Shown here in pieces: positions 18,568-25,671 of a DNA stretch of 64,000 nt. The translations under genes were made by a program, and so were the position numbers. This DNA comes from Microvirga rosea. Its GTDB lineage: Bacteria > Pseudomonadota > Alphaproteobacteria > Rhizobiales > Beijerinckiaceae. Position 1 is the first letter of the stretch, and each line of letters starts with the position of its first letter. The DNA is taken from positions 1-64,000 of the forward strand of contig NZ_JAJDOP010000011.1 in NCBI RefSeq assembly GCF_020595095.1, given 5' to 3'. The notes below the pieces were generated by a model, which was not told the DNA's origin, did no database searches, and was given only the letters and a program-made list of their open reading frames with translations.

Positions 18568-19358
18568 GACTTGGAACTCCGGGATTGCTTCTGACCCATA
18601 ATCTGCATCGCGACAAGGAGCGGGACGATCATAACAAAAAAGACGAGTGTGTATGCGCTCGCGATCTCAAGCCTCATAGAGGCATAGCTGTCCGCAAGGC
18701 CGACCGGCAGGGTCTTCGTCAGAGGGGTGTGAAGCATCCAGGTGAGGTTGAACTCCCCTAAGGATAGCGTCACGACCATCAACGAGCCCGCGAGGATTCC
18801 TGGCCTCACGTTGGGCACGACAACGGTGATGAAGCGCTGCCACCGGGAAGCTCCGAGGCTGGCAGCGCCTTCCTCGAGGGTGCTGACGTCGATCGATCCA
18901 AGAACCGCCATGACGGAACGGACCATGAAGGGCATTGTAAAGACGACATGTCCAACAAGAATGAACGCTGAAGATTGCCGGAAGGAACCTGACCCGCCAT
19001 AGGTTATGATCAGCGCCAGCGCGATAGCGAGGCCGGGAATGGCCAATGGTAACGTGATGACTTCCTCGATCAGCCGAGCGATGCGCCCACCTATGGTGTG
19101 GAGGGCGTATGCGGCGGGCACGCCGACGAGAAGCGTACACACAAGCGTTGTGAATGCGAGCACAAGCGAGCGCACGATCGTGTCGGCGTAAAGGTTCCAG
19201 ACTTCTATGATCCAGCTAGCTGTGAGCCCGGACGAGACCCCTCTGGCATAATTTGTCGTGATGCCTGCTAGCATGGACATGATGGCAGGTAAGATCAGGA
19301 AGAGGGCCACGAGGATGGTAAAGCTGAACTGAAGGGTGAAGGATAGTTTACGGGGCAT
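18564..19358 (-). CDS. ABC transporter permease, second subunit (PotC/FbpB-like half)
   Basis: 264 residues from ATG 19358 (MPRKLSFTLQFSFTILVALF). Six predicted membrane segments, and the EAA loop EEGAASLGASRWQRFITVVVPNVRPGILAG near residues 160-190 that docks on the ATPase. The start lies 5 bp after the stop of the first permease. Confidence 0.88.
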   Translation of the reverse strand: MPRKLSFTLQFSFTILVALFLILPAIMSMLAGITTNYARGVSSGLTASWIIEVWNLYADTIVRSLVLAFTTLVCTLLVGVPAAYALHTIGGRIARLIEEVITLPLAIPGLAIALALIITYGGSGSFRQSSAFILVGHVVFTMPFMVRSVMAVLGSIDVSTLEEGAASLGASRWQRFITVVVPNVRPGILAGSLMVVTLSLGEFNLTWMLHTPLTKTLPVGLADSYASMRLEIASAYTLVFFVMIVPLLVAMQIMGQKQSRSSKS

Positions 19359-19363
19359 GACTA

Positions 19364-20179
19364 TCACCCTGCTGCCGCGACTGAAGATCCGGCCAGAGAG
19401 CGGGCCAGGGCTAACGCGATCCACGTGATCAGACCGAGACCAACTGATAAGCTCGCGGCCATCGCGATATTGGCGTTGAGTGTGAATTCCGTGTAGATCA
19501 CCATGGCAAGAACATCGATCCTGGCTGCCAACGTGAAGGCTGTGCCGAATGCTCCCATTGCTGTGGCAAAACAGATCGCTCCTGATGCGATGAAGGCTGG
19601 GACGAGTGCGGGAAGGACCACGTCCCGATGAACGGCCCACGTTCCTGCGCCGAGCGAACGAGCCGCCTCTTCGAGCTGCGGGTCGAGCTTCTCGATGGAA
19701 GCCATAATCGTGAGGATGACACGGGGGATCGAGAAGTAGAGATATCCCAGGAACAAGCCAGCGATCGAGTAGGCGAAAATAACTTTCTGACCTGTCATTG
19801 CACGAGAAAGGTCGCCAACAATACCCTGTCGCCCTCCAAGAATGATGATCATAAAGCCTACCACGACGCCAGGAAACGCCAGGGGCAATGTTAGGATTGA
19901 AATGAGGATTGCTCGTCCAGGAAACACGTTCCGCTGAAGGAACAGACCCGCGATCGTAGCTACAGCCACGGTCACCAGAGTAGTAGCAACAGAAAGGACG
20001 AGCGTGGCAATAAGGCTTTGTCTGTAGCGAGGTTCTGTCACGATCGCGCTATATGCGGAGAGGCCGGATGGGCTGTTCGCACCCACGATCAGCAGCTGAA
20101 AGACCGGAAGGACAAAGAACAATCCAACGGTGATCAGGAGCGGGAGCAAACACAGGCCCACGAAAGAGGTCCGTGACAT
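19364..20179 (-). CDS. ABC transporter permease, first subunit
   Basis: 271 residues with six membrane segments and an EAA motif LEEAARSLGAGTWAVHRDVVLPALVPAF near residues 165-195. Together with the next gene it forms the heterodimeric channel of the importer. Begins with ATG 20179; a strong hairpin separates it from the binding-protein gene. Confidence 0.88.
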   Translation of the reverse strand: MSRTSFVGLCLLPLLITVGLFFVLPVFQLLIVGANSPSGLSAYSAIVTEPRYRQSLIATLVLSVATTLVTVAVATIAGLFLQRNVFPGRAILISILTLPLAFPGVVVGFMIIILGGRQGIVGDLSRAMTGQKVIFAYSIAGLFLGYLYFSIPRVILTIMASIEKLDPQLEEAARSLGAGTWAVHRDVVLPALVPAFIASGAICFATAMGAFGTAFTLAARIDVLAMVIYTEFTLNANIAMAASLSVGLGLITWIALALARSLAGSSVAAAG

Positions 20180-20220
20180 TCTAGAGCTTCCGGTTTTAGA
20201 GAGATGGATACGTCAGGATG

Positions 20221-20251
20221 TGGTGTGCCGTCGTTTCACAACGGCACACCA
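20221..20251 (-). terminator. Intercistronic hairpin after the binding-protein gene
   Basis: Perfect 11-bp arms TGGTGTGCCGT / ACGGCACACCA with a 9-nt loop, between the binding-protein stop and the first permease start. No T-run follows, so it is more likely an mRNA-stabilising or partial-attenuation stem that raises binding-protein yield over the membrane subunits, as in many ABC operons. Confidence 0.65.
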
Positions 20252-20259
20252 GAGGCGGC

Positions 20260-21267
20260 CTATCTTACGGCGTCGAGATATCGATCAGAGAAGCTTTTTT
20301 GAACGGCTTCCATTTTGCCGTAGTCTACTGGCTTAGCCCTGGAATACTCGGAATCCGGCAGGTAGCGGGATTTGACCTCGGAGGGCAAGGGGACGTTACG
20401 CACAGGCCTCAGGTACGCGTTGGCCCAAATTGTCTGTCCTTTGTCAGAGAGCAAGAAGTCGATGATCTTTTTGGCGTTATTTTCATGTGGGGCATTTTTG
20501 ACCAGGCTGACCACATAAGGCACGGTGACAGTACCCTCGCAAGGGATCACGAATTCGAAATTGCCACTCTCGGTATACTTGGCCCGGTACGCGTTGAAGT
20601 CGTAGTCGAGCAAGATCGGTATCTCACCGGATACAACGCGGGCATACGATGTTTGTTTGGGAACTATCGGGTCGTTCTCAAGAAGCTTTTTGAAATAGCC
20701 GATGGCAGGATCGAAGTTGTCTAAACTTCCACCGAGCGCTTGGTTGATGGCGACTGCGCCAACATAACCGACGAAGGCGGTCGCTGGGTCAAGATACGCG
20801 ACCATTCCCTTATACTCAGGCTTCTGCAGATCAGCCCAGCATGCTGGGACAGGGGCGCCTCCAAGGGCATCCTTGTTAACGAATAACCCGAACGTGCCTG
20901 AGTGGATCGACACCCAATGGCCCTCGGGGTCCTTTAGGCCGGCATCAATGTCGTCAAAGCCCTTCGGCTTGTAAGCCTGGGTGACGCCATCGGACTTGGC
21001 CTTGATGCCGAACGTCACACCAAAGTAGCCAAAGTCCGCCACAGGATTCGCTTTTTCAGCAATCAATTGGGACAATGCCTGACCAGAGTTCTTGTTATCG
21101 AGCGGCACGTCTAAGCCGAGGTCGGACTTGATGGTCTTAAGCATGTTGCCCCAGTCGGCCCATTGCGGCGGACAGTTGTAGCAAATTGCGTCGGCAGCTT
21201 TAGCCGAGCTTATCACGGATAGGCCTAACAGGAGTGTTGTCGAAAGGGCAGCTAACTTAAAGTTCAT
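20260..21267 (-). CDS. ABC transporter substrate-binding protein
   Basis: 335 residues. The signal peptide is about residues 1-24 (ends SSAKAAD). The mature N-terminus begins with a close cysteine pair, ICYNCPPQWADWGN, followed by the two-lobed SBP_bac_6-like fold (DFGYFGVTFGIKAK, GTFGLFVNKDALGG, QTSYARVVSGEIPILLDYDF, CEGTVTVPYVVSLVKNAPH). It belongs to the iron/phosphonate/polyamine binding group; the ligand is not predictable. The Cys pair may bind a ligand or form a disulfide. The start ATG 21267 lies inside the last codons of the LacI gene (11-bp overlap). Confidence 0.85.
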   Translation of the reverse strand: MNFKLAALSTTLLLGLSVISSAKAADAICYNCPPQWADWGNMLKTIKSDLGLDVPLDNKNSGQALSQLIAEKANPVADFGYFGVTFGIKAKSDGVTQAYKPKGFDDIDAGLKDPEGHWVSIHSGTFGLFVNKDALGGAPVPACWADLQKPEYKGMVAYLDPATAFVGYVGAVAINQALGGSLDNFDPAIGYFKKLLENDPIVPKQTSYARVVSGEIPILLDYDFNAYRAKYTESGNFEFVIPCEGTVTVPYVVSLVKNAPHENNAKKIIDFLLSDKGQTIWANAYLRPVRNVPLPSEVKSRYLPDSEYSRAKPVDYGKMEAVQKSFSDRYLDAVR

Positions 21268-22315
21268 CGGATTTCCTTCCTGCTTTGTTGTTGTTCATCG
21301 ACGTGGCAATCGATCTTTTTGGAACTGCGAGGGTGCCGCCAAGCCGGAGTGCGTGGGGCAGATAGGCCGGTGCAGAGATCATTCGTCCAGCCAATTGCTC
21401 AGAAAGGAGGCGCATAGCCTCGAAGCCCATATCCCATGTGGGTTGGGCGACGGTCGCGAGAGGCGGAGACAGCATGGCACCTAGGCCGATCCCGTCGAAA
21501 CCAGCAACGGAAACGTCATTAGGAACTGTGAGACCTAGGTCGCGAAGCGTTGCCATGGCAGTAAGGGCAAGAATGTCCGTCGAGCAGAGGAGAGCTGTGG
21601 GCGGATCGGGCTGAGTGAATAGCTCCGCTATGACAGCACTTGTGTCCCCGCCTTCAAAATGGACTTCCAGAGGCGGAAGAACCGGGAGAGCGGCAGCTTC
21701 AAGTGCCGTCGTATATCCACAGTAGCGCAGCCGCGAACGATCCGATGAAGCGAAGTGGGCGGCGACAAAAGCGATGCGGCGATGCCCAGCCGATATGACG
21801 GCCTCGGTCAGTTCTCGCGCCGAGCCTTCATTATCGACACTGATTGCAGGACCATTCGAGCCAACCGCATCATTGAAGAGCAGGACAAACGGGCAACCCG
21901 CGCTCTCGATGAGGTCCAGGGCAGCTGATGACACTCCATTGCACAGAGTCAGTATAAGGCCCGAGACATTGTGGCCTAGAAGGTTAGCGACAGCCTCTTT
22001 TTCAATGTCTGGATCGTAGTCACTTGTCGCTAGGATGATGCTGCGCCCTGCACTTCGGGCTTGAGCTTGGATACCAGCAACCGACGACGCGAACACGGGA
22101 TTGGTGAGACTCGGGACAAGGACCCCAACGGTTTGAGTTAGCCGGCGTTTGAGACTGCGGCCAATCTCGCTTGGTCGAAAACCCATCTCGTCGATAGCCT
22201 GAGCAATCCGAGCGCGAGTGCCCTCCGCGATGACTGTAGAACCGTTCAGGAACCGACTCACGGTCGATTTCGAGCACCCGGCACGATTAGCGACATCAAT
22301 GATCGTAGCAGCCAT
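21257..22315 (-). CDS. LacI-family transcriptional regulator
   Basis: 352 residues from ATG 22315 (MAATIIDVANRAGCSKSTVSRFLNG), the canonical N-terminal LacI helix-turn-helix; hinge helix near EIGRSLKRRLTQTVGVLVP. The periplasmic-binding-like sensor domain follows (GCPFVLLFNDAVG, STDILALTAMATL, DVSVAGFDGIGLG). A GTG at 22342 would put the start inside the operator, so 22315 is preferred. It is the first gene of the operon and reads into the binding protein with an 11-bp overlap, so it is autoregulated if it binds the palindromes at 22328-22362. Confidence 0.92.
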   Translation of the reverse strand: MAATIIDVANRAGCSKSTVSRFLNGSTVIAEGTRARIAQAIDEMGFRPSEIGRSLKRRLTQTVGVLVPSLTNPVFASSVAGIQAQARSAGRSIILATSDYDPDIEKEAVANLLGHNVSGLILTLCNGVSSAALDLIESAGCPFVLLFNDAVGSNGPAISVDNEGSARELTEAVISAGHRRIAFVAAHFASSDRSRLRYCGYTTALEAAALPVLPPLEVHFEGGDTSAVIAELFTQPDPPTALLCSTDILALTAMATLRDLGLTVPNDVSVAGFDGIGLGAMLSPPLATVAQPTWDMGFEAMRLLSEQLAGRMISAPAYLPHALRLGGTLAVPKRSIATSMNNNKAGRKSDEL

Positions 22316-22327
22316 CTGGCAATCCAC

Positions 22328-22341
22328 TGGGAACGTTCCCA
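22328..22341. promoter_or_regulatory. LacI operator O1
   Basis: Perfect 14-bp palindrome TGGGAACGTTCCCA with a central CG as usual for LacI-family operators, 12 bp upstream of the regulator start codon. Confidence 0.85.
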
Positions 22342-22348
22342 CTGTTTA

Positions 22349-22362
22349 TGGGAACGTTCCCA
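22349..22362. promoter_or_regulatory. LacI operator O2
   Basis: Second identical copy of TGGGAACGTTCCCA. Centre-to-centre distance to O1 is 21 bp, two helical turns, so two dimers could bind side by side on one DNA face. Confidence 0.85.
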
Positions 22363-23196
22363 ATAATGCATATAGGCCATTCGTATAATTAGGACTCAGA
22401 ACAAGAACTGTTCCGGCCTCATCCTGCAGGGCTATCATAGCTCTTTCATTGGAGTCTCGCCCCTCAGCAGAAGAGTGCCTGCAATCCTGTGTTGAGGCAC
22501 CAAAGTGGAATTCCTTGCCAAGGAAGCGATTGAGTTAATGCGTGACATCCATGATGAAGATCAGCTTCGGGATATAAACGTCCCAGCCAAGGAGTGAGGT
22601 TTCCGCCGCTCTGACGGCAGATAGTATAGCTCCAGCCGCGCGCCTGAGCGCTGCGCGGCCGGAGCTATCCGACTGGGAGAGTCGATGAAGGGCTGGTACG
22701 CAACACGCCCTGCCCGCACCTTGCTTCTTAAAGGTGAATATTCCGTAGATCCATGTTTTCACGAGAGAGGGACCGGAACAAGAGCTGTGCCCTTTGGGGC
22801 GCTAACAGAGTACGGAGCAGGAACGTGAGCCCAGAAGTAGACCCGTGGGCTTCGCGAAAAGCTTCATCGACCGGGCGCAACAGGGAATCGAGTTTGCCCG
22901 GTCCCGCTTCGATTCTGCGACGGTAGAGCAATTGCGAGATGCGATTGCCACGATGCAGCGTAGCCAGAGCGTTGATGTGTGTATCTGACGCTTCGCACCT
23001 AATGCGGCTTGCTGGCCGAGGTTTGGGCTGGCGCGGCAGCGCCAGTCGGGCGCTTGGACGCACGAAACATAGCAAGCAAAAAATGCATCCTCCCACGAAC
23101 CTCTTTCCGCTTAATGCCCCTCTAAGAGCGTGGGGCGTCTGGCCTGGACTTTATATCTGACCCTAGGTGAGAGCCCAAACATCGGATAGGTGAGCA
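22363..23196. other. 834-bp stretch without a recognised gene
   Basis: Beyond the operators this holds one strong hairpin (22626-22668) and GAACAAGAACTGTTCC (22399-22414), a sequence also seen near IS debris. A 122-codon minus-strand frame (22728-23096) has no ribosome-binding site and no domain. It probably contains the promoters of the LacI operon (left part) and of the AhpD operon (right part). Confidence 0.4.
22626..22668. other. Long GC-rich hairpin in a gene-free region
   Basis: Arms ATAGCTCC-A-GCCGCGC and GCGCGGC-C-GGAGCTAT pair over 15 bp with a single A/C mismatch and an 11-nt loop. No T-run on either side, so it is not a standard terminator. It could be a REP-type element or part of a small RNA. 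Confidence 0.5.
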
Positions 23197-23547
23197 ATGA
23201 CCGACTATCAAAAGCCTGATGATCTCAAATACGTGGAGAAACTCGTTGCCCTCGCACCAGTGGAAGCAAAAGCATTTCTTGTTTTTAACCATGCCTGCGA
23301 ACGTGAAGACGGGTCAATTCCTCGAAAGTACCGTGAATTGATTTCCCTCGCTGTCGCGCTGACGACGCAGTGCGCCTATTGCTTGGACGTTCACACCCGC
23401 GCTGCCGCCAAGGCCAGGGTGACACAGGAGGAACTGGCTGAAATGGCAATGATCGCAGGCGCGGTGAGAGCCGGTGGATCGCTCGCGCATGCGTTCCTTG
23501 CGCTGCGGCTCTTTGATCAGCAGACCGACGCCAAAAAGGAATCCTAG
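23197..23547 (+). CDS. AhpD-like carboxymuconolactone decarboxylase-family protein
   Basis: 116 residues. Contains the AhpD-type redox centre CAYCLDVHTRAA (CxxC with His four residues on) near residue 62, in the all-helical fold (RKYRELISLAVALTTQ before it, EELAEMAMIAGAVRAGGS after it). Such proteins act as alkylhydroperoxidases or redox partners. AGGTGAG precedes the ATG. First gene of a small operon with two YgaP-like membrane proteins and an ECF sigma factor, which suggests a redox or thiol stress response. Confidence 0.85.
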   Translation: MTDYQKPDDLKYVEKLVALAPVEAKAFLVFNHACEREDGSIPRKYRELISLAVALTTQCAYCLDVHTRAAAKARVTQEELAEMAMIAGAVRAGGSLAHAFLALRLFDQQTDAKKES

Positions 23548-23679
23548 CGGGCAAGCCAACGGTCCAAGGCGTAAAGCGGCACGGACCGGCAGAAAAAATT
23601 TCCGTCGCCGCGAACCGTTTTGGATCTTTCACCACTCTCTACAGCGATGAGGATAAACAGACGTGAGAAAGGTGGCGTC

Positions 23680-23898
23680 GTGATCTATCGGAAGAATCTC
23701 TACTCCTGGGAGCAGGTGCTACGGGTTATCGTCGGGCTGGCGGCCGCCGCGGGAGGCATTTGGATGTGGCCCGGCTCCGTGGTGGGCTATGCCGTTGCAG
23801 CTTGCGGCGTCATGTTCGCAGTGACGGGAATTTTCGGCTTCTGCCCCGCCTGCGCGATGATTGGTCGCCGGCCCGTTGAACAAGCATCGCGGGACTAG
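23680..23898 (+). CDS. YgaP/DUF2892-like small membrane protein
   Basis: 72 residues from GTG 23680, chosen because AAAGGTGG lies 5-6 bp upstream; an ATG at 23647 would give a charged 11-residue extension. Two membrane helices (WEQVLRVIVGLAAAAGGIWMW and GYAVAACGVMFAVTGIFGF) followed by CPACAMIG, the DUF2892 pattern also seen as the membrane part of the rhodanese YgaP. Eight bp before the sigma factor start. Confidence 0.75.
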   Translation: MIYRKNLYSWEQVLRVIVGLAAAAGGIWMWPGSVVGYAVAACGVMFAVTGIFGFCPACAMIGRRPVEQASRD

Positions 23899-23905
23899 TC
23901 GCGCC

Positions 23906-24415
23906 ATGACCGTCTTCTCTTCACCCCTGGTGCACTCCGCCATCGCTGGCGATCACGCGGCCTTGCTCAAGCTGCTGGAAACGGCTCAGCCGGATATTCG
24001 TCGGTACGCTCGTTCTACATGCCGCGCGGCCGACGTGGACGATGCAGTGCAGGAAACCTTGTGGGTGCTGTACCGGCGCGTCGGCACATTGCGAGCTGCC
24101 GCGTCCTTCTCGGCCTGGCTGTTTGCGGTCGTTCGCCGCGAATGCCTGCGCCTGACCCGCAACCTCGGTCTCATATCCAGCGATGGGGTCGCTGACGAAA
24201 AGGCAGTACTGGTCCAATCAGACGCCGAACTGCGCCTTGATATAGCGAAGGCCATTCAATCACTACCAGAACACTATCGTGTCATTGTTCTGATGCGCGA
24301 CGTCGAGCAACGGACGATCAACGAAATTGGCCATGCTCTCGGCGAGACCCGCGAGGCCGTGAAAGCGCGTCTCCATCGCGCCCGCATCCTACTCAGGGAG
24401 TACCTTCTTCAATGA
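23906..24415 (+). CDS. ECF-type RNA polymerase sigma factor
   Basis: 169 residues from ATG 23906. Region 2 (RRYARSTCRAADVDDAVQETLWVLYRRVGTLR with the AEDVVQ-like DDAVQETL), then FSAWLFAVVRRECLRLTRN; region 4 (SLPEHYRVIVLMRDVEQRTINEIGHALGETREAVKARLHRAR) with the helix-turn-helix. No anti-sigma of the classical zinc type is visible; the two flanking YgaP-like membrane proteins, each with a C-x2-C motif, are the only candidates for control (inference). Overlaps the next gene by 4 bp. Confidence 0.88.
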   Translation: MTVFSSPLVHSAIAGDHAALLKLLETAQPDIRRYARSTCRAADVDDAVQETLWVLYRRVGTLRAAASFSAWLFAVVRRECLRLTRNLGLISSDGVADEKAVLVQSDAELRLDIAKAIQSLPEHYRVIVLMRDVEQRTINEIGHALGETREAVKARLHRARILLREYLLQ

Positions 24416-24678
24416 GCGAATTGCCCATCTTCTCAAGCAGGACCTTGACCGAGCACATCGCGCGGGGCGCAGGCGCGGTGGCGCTGATCGTGCTTTCCCT
24501 TTGGCTGCTATCCTTTTCAAACCTACCCGCCATTGCTGTTGCAGTTGCCCCGCTTGTGGGCGCTATCCTCCTGCTGCGAGGATGCCCGATGTGTTGGCTT
24601 ACTGGCCTCTTTGGCACCATCCAGCATCGAAAGGCCCGCCTTACCGCTGCGCAATCCGGTCCGCCACCGTTGCATTAG
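24412..24678 (+). CDS. Second YgaP/DUF2892-like membrane protein
   Basis: 88 residues. Two hydrophobic helices (GAGAVALIVLSLWLLSF and AIAVAVAPLVGAILLL) and then GCPMCWLTGLFG, a C-x2-C motif in the same place as in the upstream paralogue. ATG overlaps the sigma factor stop (ATGA), so it is translationally coupled, the usual position for an anti-sigma factor. No known anti-sigma domain is seen. Confidence 0.72.
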   Translation: MSELPIFSSRTLTEHIARGAGAVALIVLSLWLLSFSNLPAIAVAVAPLVGAILLLRGCPMCWLTGLFGTIQHRKARLTAAQSGPPPLH

Positions 24679-24695
24679 CCCCGACCATATAACGA

Positions 24696-24719
24696 AGGAC
24701 GGTTCATAGGAGCCGTCCT
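24696..24719 (+). terminator. Hairpin after the sigma factor operon
   Basis: AGGACGG / CCGTCCT arms with a 10-nt loop, 18 bp past the last stop. The following T content is low, so termination strength is uncertain. Confidence 0.45.
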
Positions 24720-24729
24720 GTCGTCGATC

Positions 24730-24930
24730 TTCAAGCGCCGTCATTTTCCGGTCGAGATCATCCTTCTGTGCGTCCGCTGGTACTGCAAGTATGGCATCGG
24801 CTACTGTGATCCGGCCGAGATGATGAAGGAGCGTGGCGTCGCCGTTGACCCGGGCGCCATCTTCCGTTGGGTCCGACGTTGCGCCCCAGAGATCGAGAAA
24901 AGGGTACGCCAGTATCAGGGAAAGCGGTCA
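24730..24930 (+). pseudogene. IS6-family transposase N-terminal remnant
   Basis: Reads FKRRHFPVEIILLCVRWY then CKYGIGYCDPAEMMKERGVAV and IFRWVRRCAPEIEKR, the first third of an IS6 transposase, then breaks off. No catalytic core and no second end. It differs from the two copies near 10 and 14 kb, so it is a third, independent IS6 insertion. Confidence 0.75.
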
Positions 24931-25108
24931 GGCCCATATGACCGTGCTCGAGAAGGCGCTCGGCAAAGGCAGCGAGGCCGTCGCGCGGCCTTGTCTGGAA
25001 AGGGTGGGCGCGTGTCCAGCATCGCCAGATAGGTTCAGGCCCGCGCATCCGCGTCCGCAAGCAGGTCGAGTTCTTGCATCGTTGTTATCCTTCTGCGCAG
25101 GCCGTCAT

Positions 25109-25561
25109 TCAGGCAGCGTCCACCTTCTTCACCCGCGTTCCCGCCCAGCTGAGCGGGAGACCGTCGCCGGTACGCAGTTCTAGGCGGGAAATGGGCTCGT
25201 TCGTTTCGGTGTTGATGAGCGAGGACCGGGGCTCGCCGGGGCGATAAAGATGGTCTTCGCCCCATTGCCGAAGTGCGACAATGACGAGAAATAAACCGCG
25301 CCCCTTCTCGGTCAGCAGATATTCCCGATAGGCGCTGCGGTCGGAAGCGGGGGCGGTTTCTAGGATGCCGTGCTCCGTCAGGTTGCGCAGGCGGGACGCC
25401 AGGATCCCCTTGGCGATGCCGAGACTGGCCTCGAATTCGCTGAAGCGCCGCACGCCGTCGAAGGCGTCGCGGATGATCAAAAGCGACCACCAGTCGCCGA
25501 TTACGTCCAGCGCACGAGCCACTGGGCACGGTGCATGGCCGAAGCTGACCCGTTTGACCAT
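25109..25561 (-). CDS. HxlR-family transcriptional regulator
   Basis: 150 residues from ATG 25561 (MVKRVSFGHAPCPVARAL). HxlR winged helix: CPVARALDVIGDWWSLLIIRDAFDGVRRFSEFEASLGIAKGILASRLRNLTEHGILE, with the conserved Cys and the W-W-L-I-I-R motif. The C-terminal extension of about 50 residues is typical of longer members. Divergent from the MFS gene with a palindrome between them (25594-25608), so it likely represses the transporter and itself until an effector or oxidant is sensed. Confidence 0.88.
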   Translation of the reverse strand: MVKRVSFGHAPCPVARALDVIGDWWSLLIIRDAFDGVRRFSEFEASLGIAKGILASRLRNLTEHGILETAPASDRSAYREYLLTEKGRGLFLVIVALRQWGEDHLYRPGEPRSSLINTETNEPISRLELRTGDGLPLSWAGTRVKKVDAA

Positions 25562-25593
25562 CACGAAACCGCCTCTCTGACACGTACAATCTG

Positions 25594-25608
25594 GTTCTAT
25601 TTTAGAAC
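25594..25608. promoter_or_regulatory. HxlR operator candidate
   Basis: Perfect inverted repeat GTTCTA-N3-TAGAAC in the divergent HxlR/MFS promoter region; a further TAGAAC half-site lies at about 25640-25645. Confidence 0.55.
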
Positions 25609-25671
25609 TAGATCTGCCGCGGCGCAAGTGGTCTCAAGATAGAACTGACTTACTTTTCATGGGGAGTGATC

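Noticed and set aside
22728..23096. 122-codon minus-strand frame
   Set aside because: No ribosome-binding site, domain or neighbour support; Leu/Arg-rich composition as in shadow frames.
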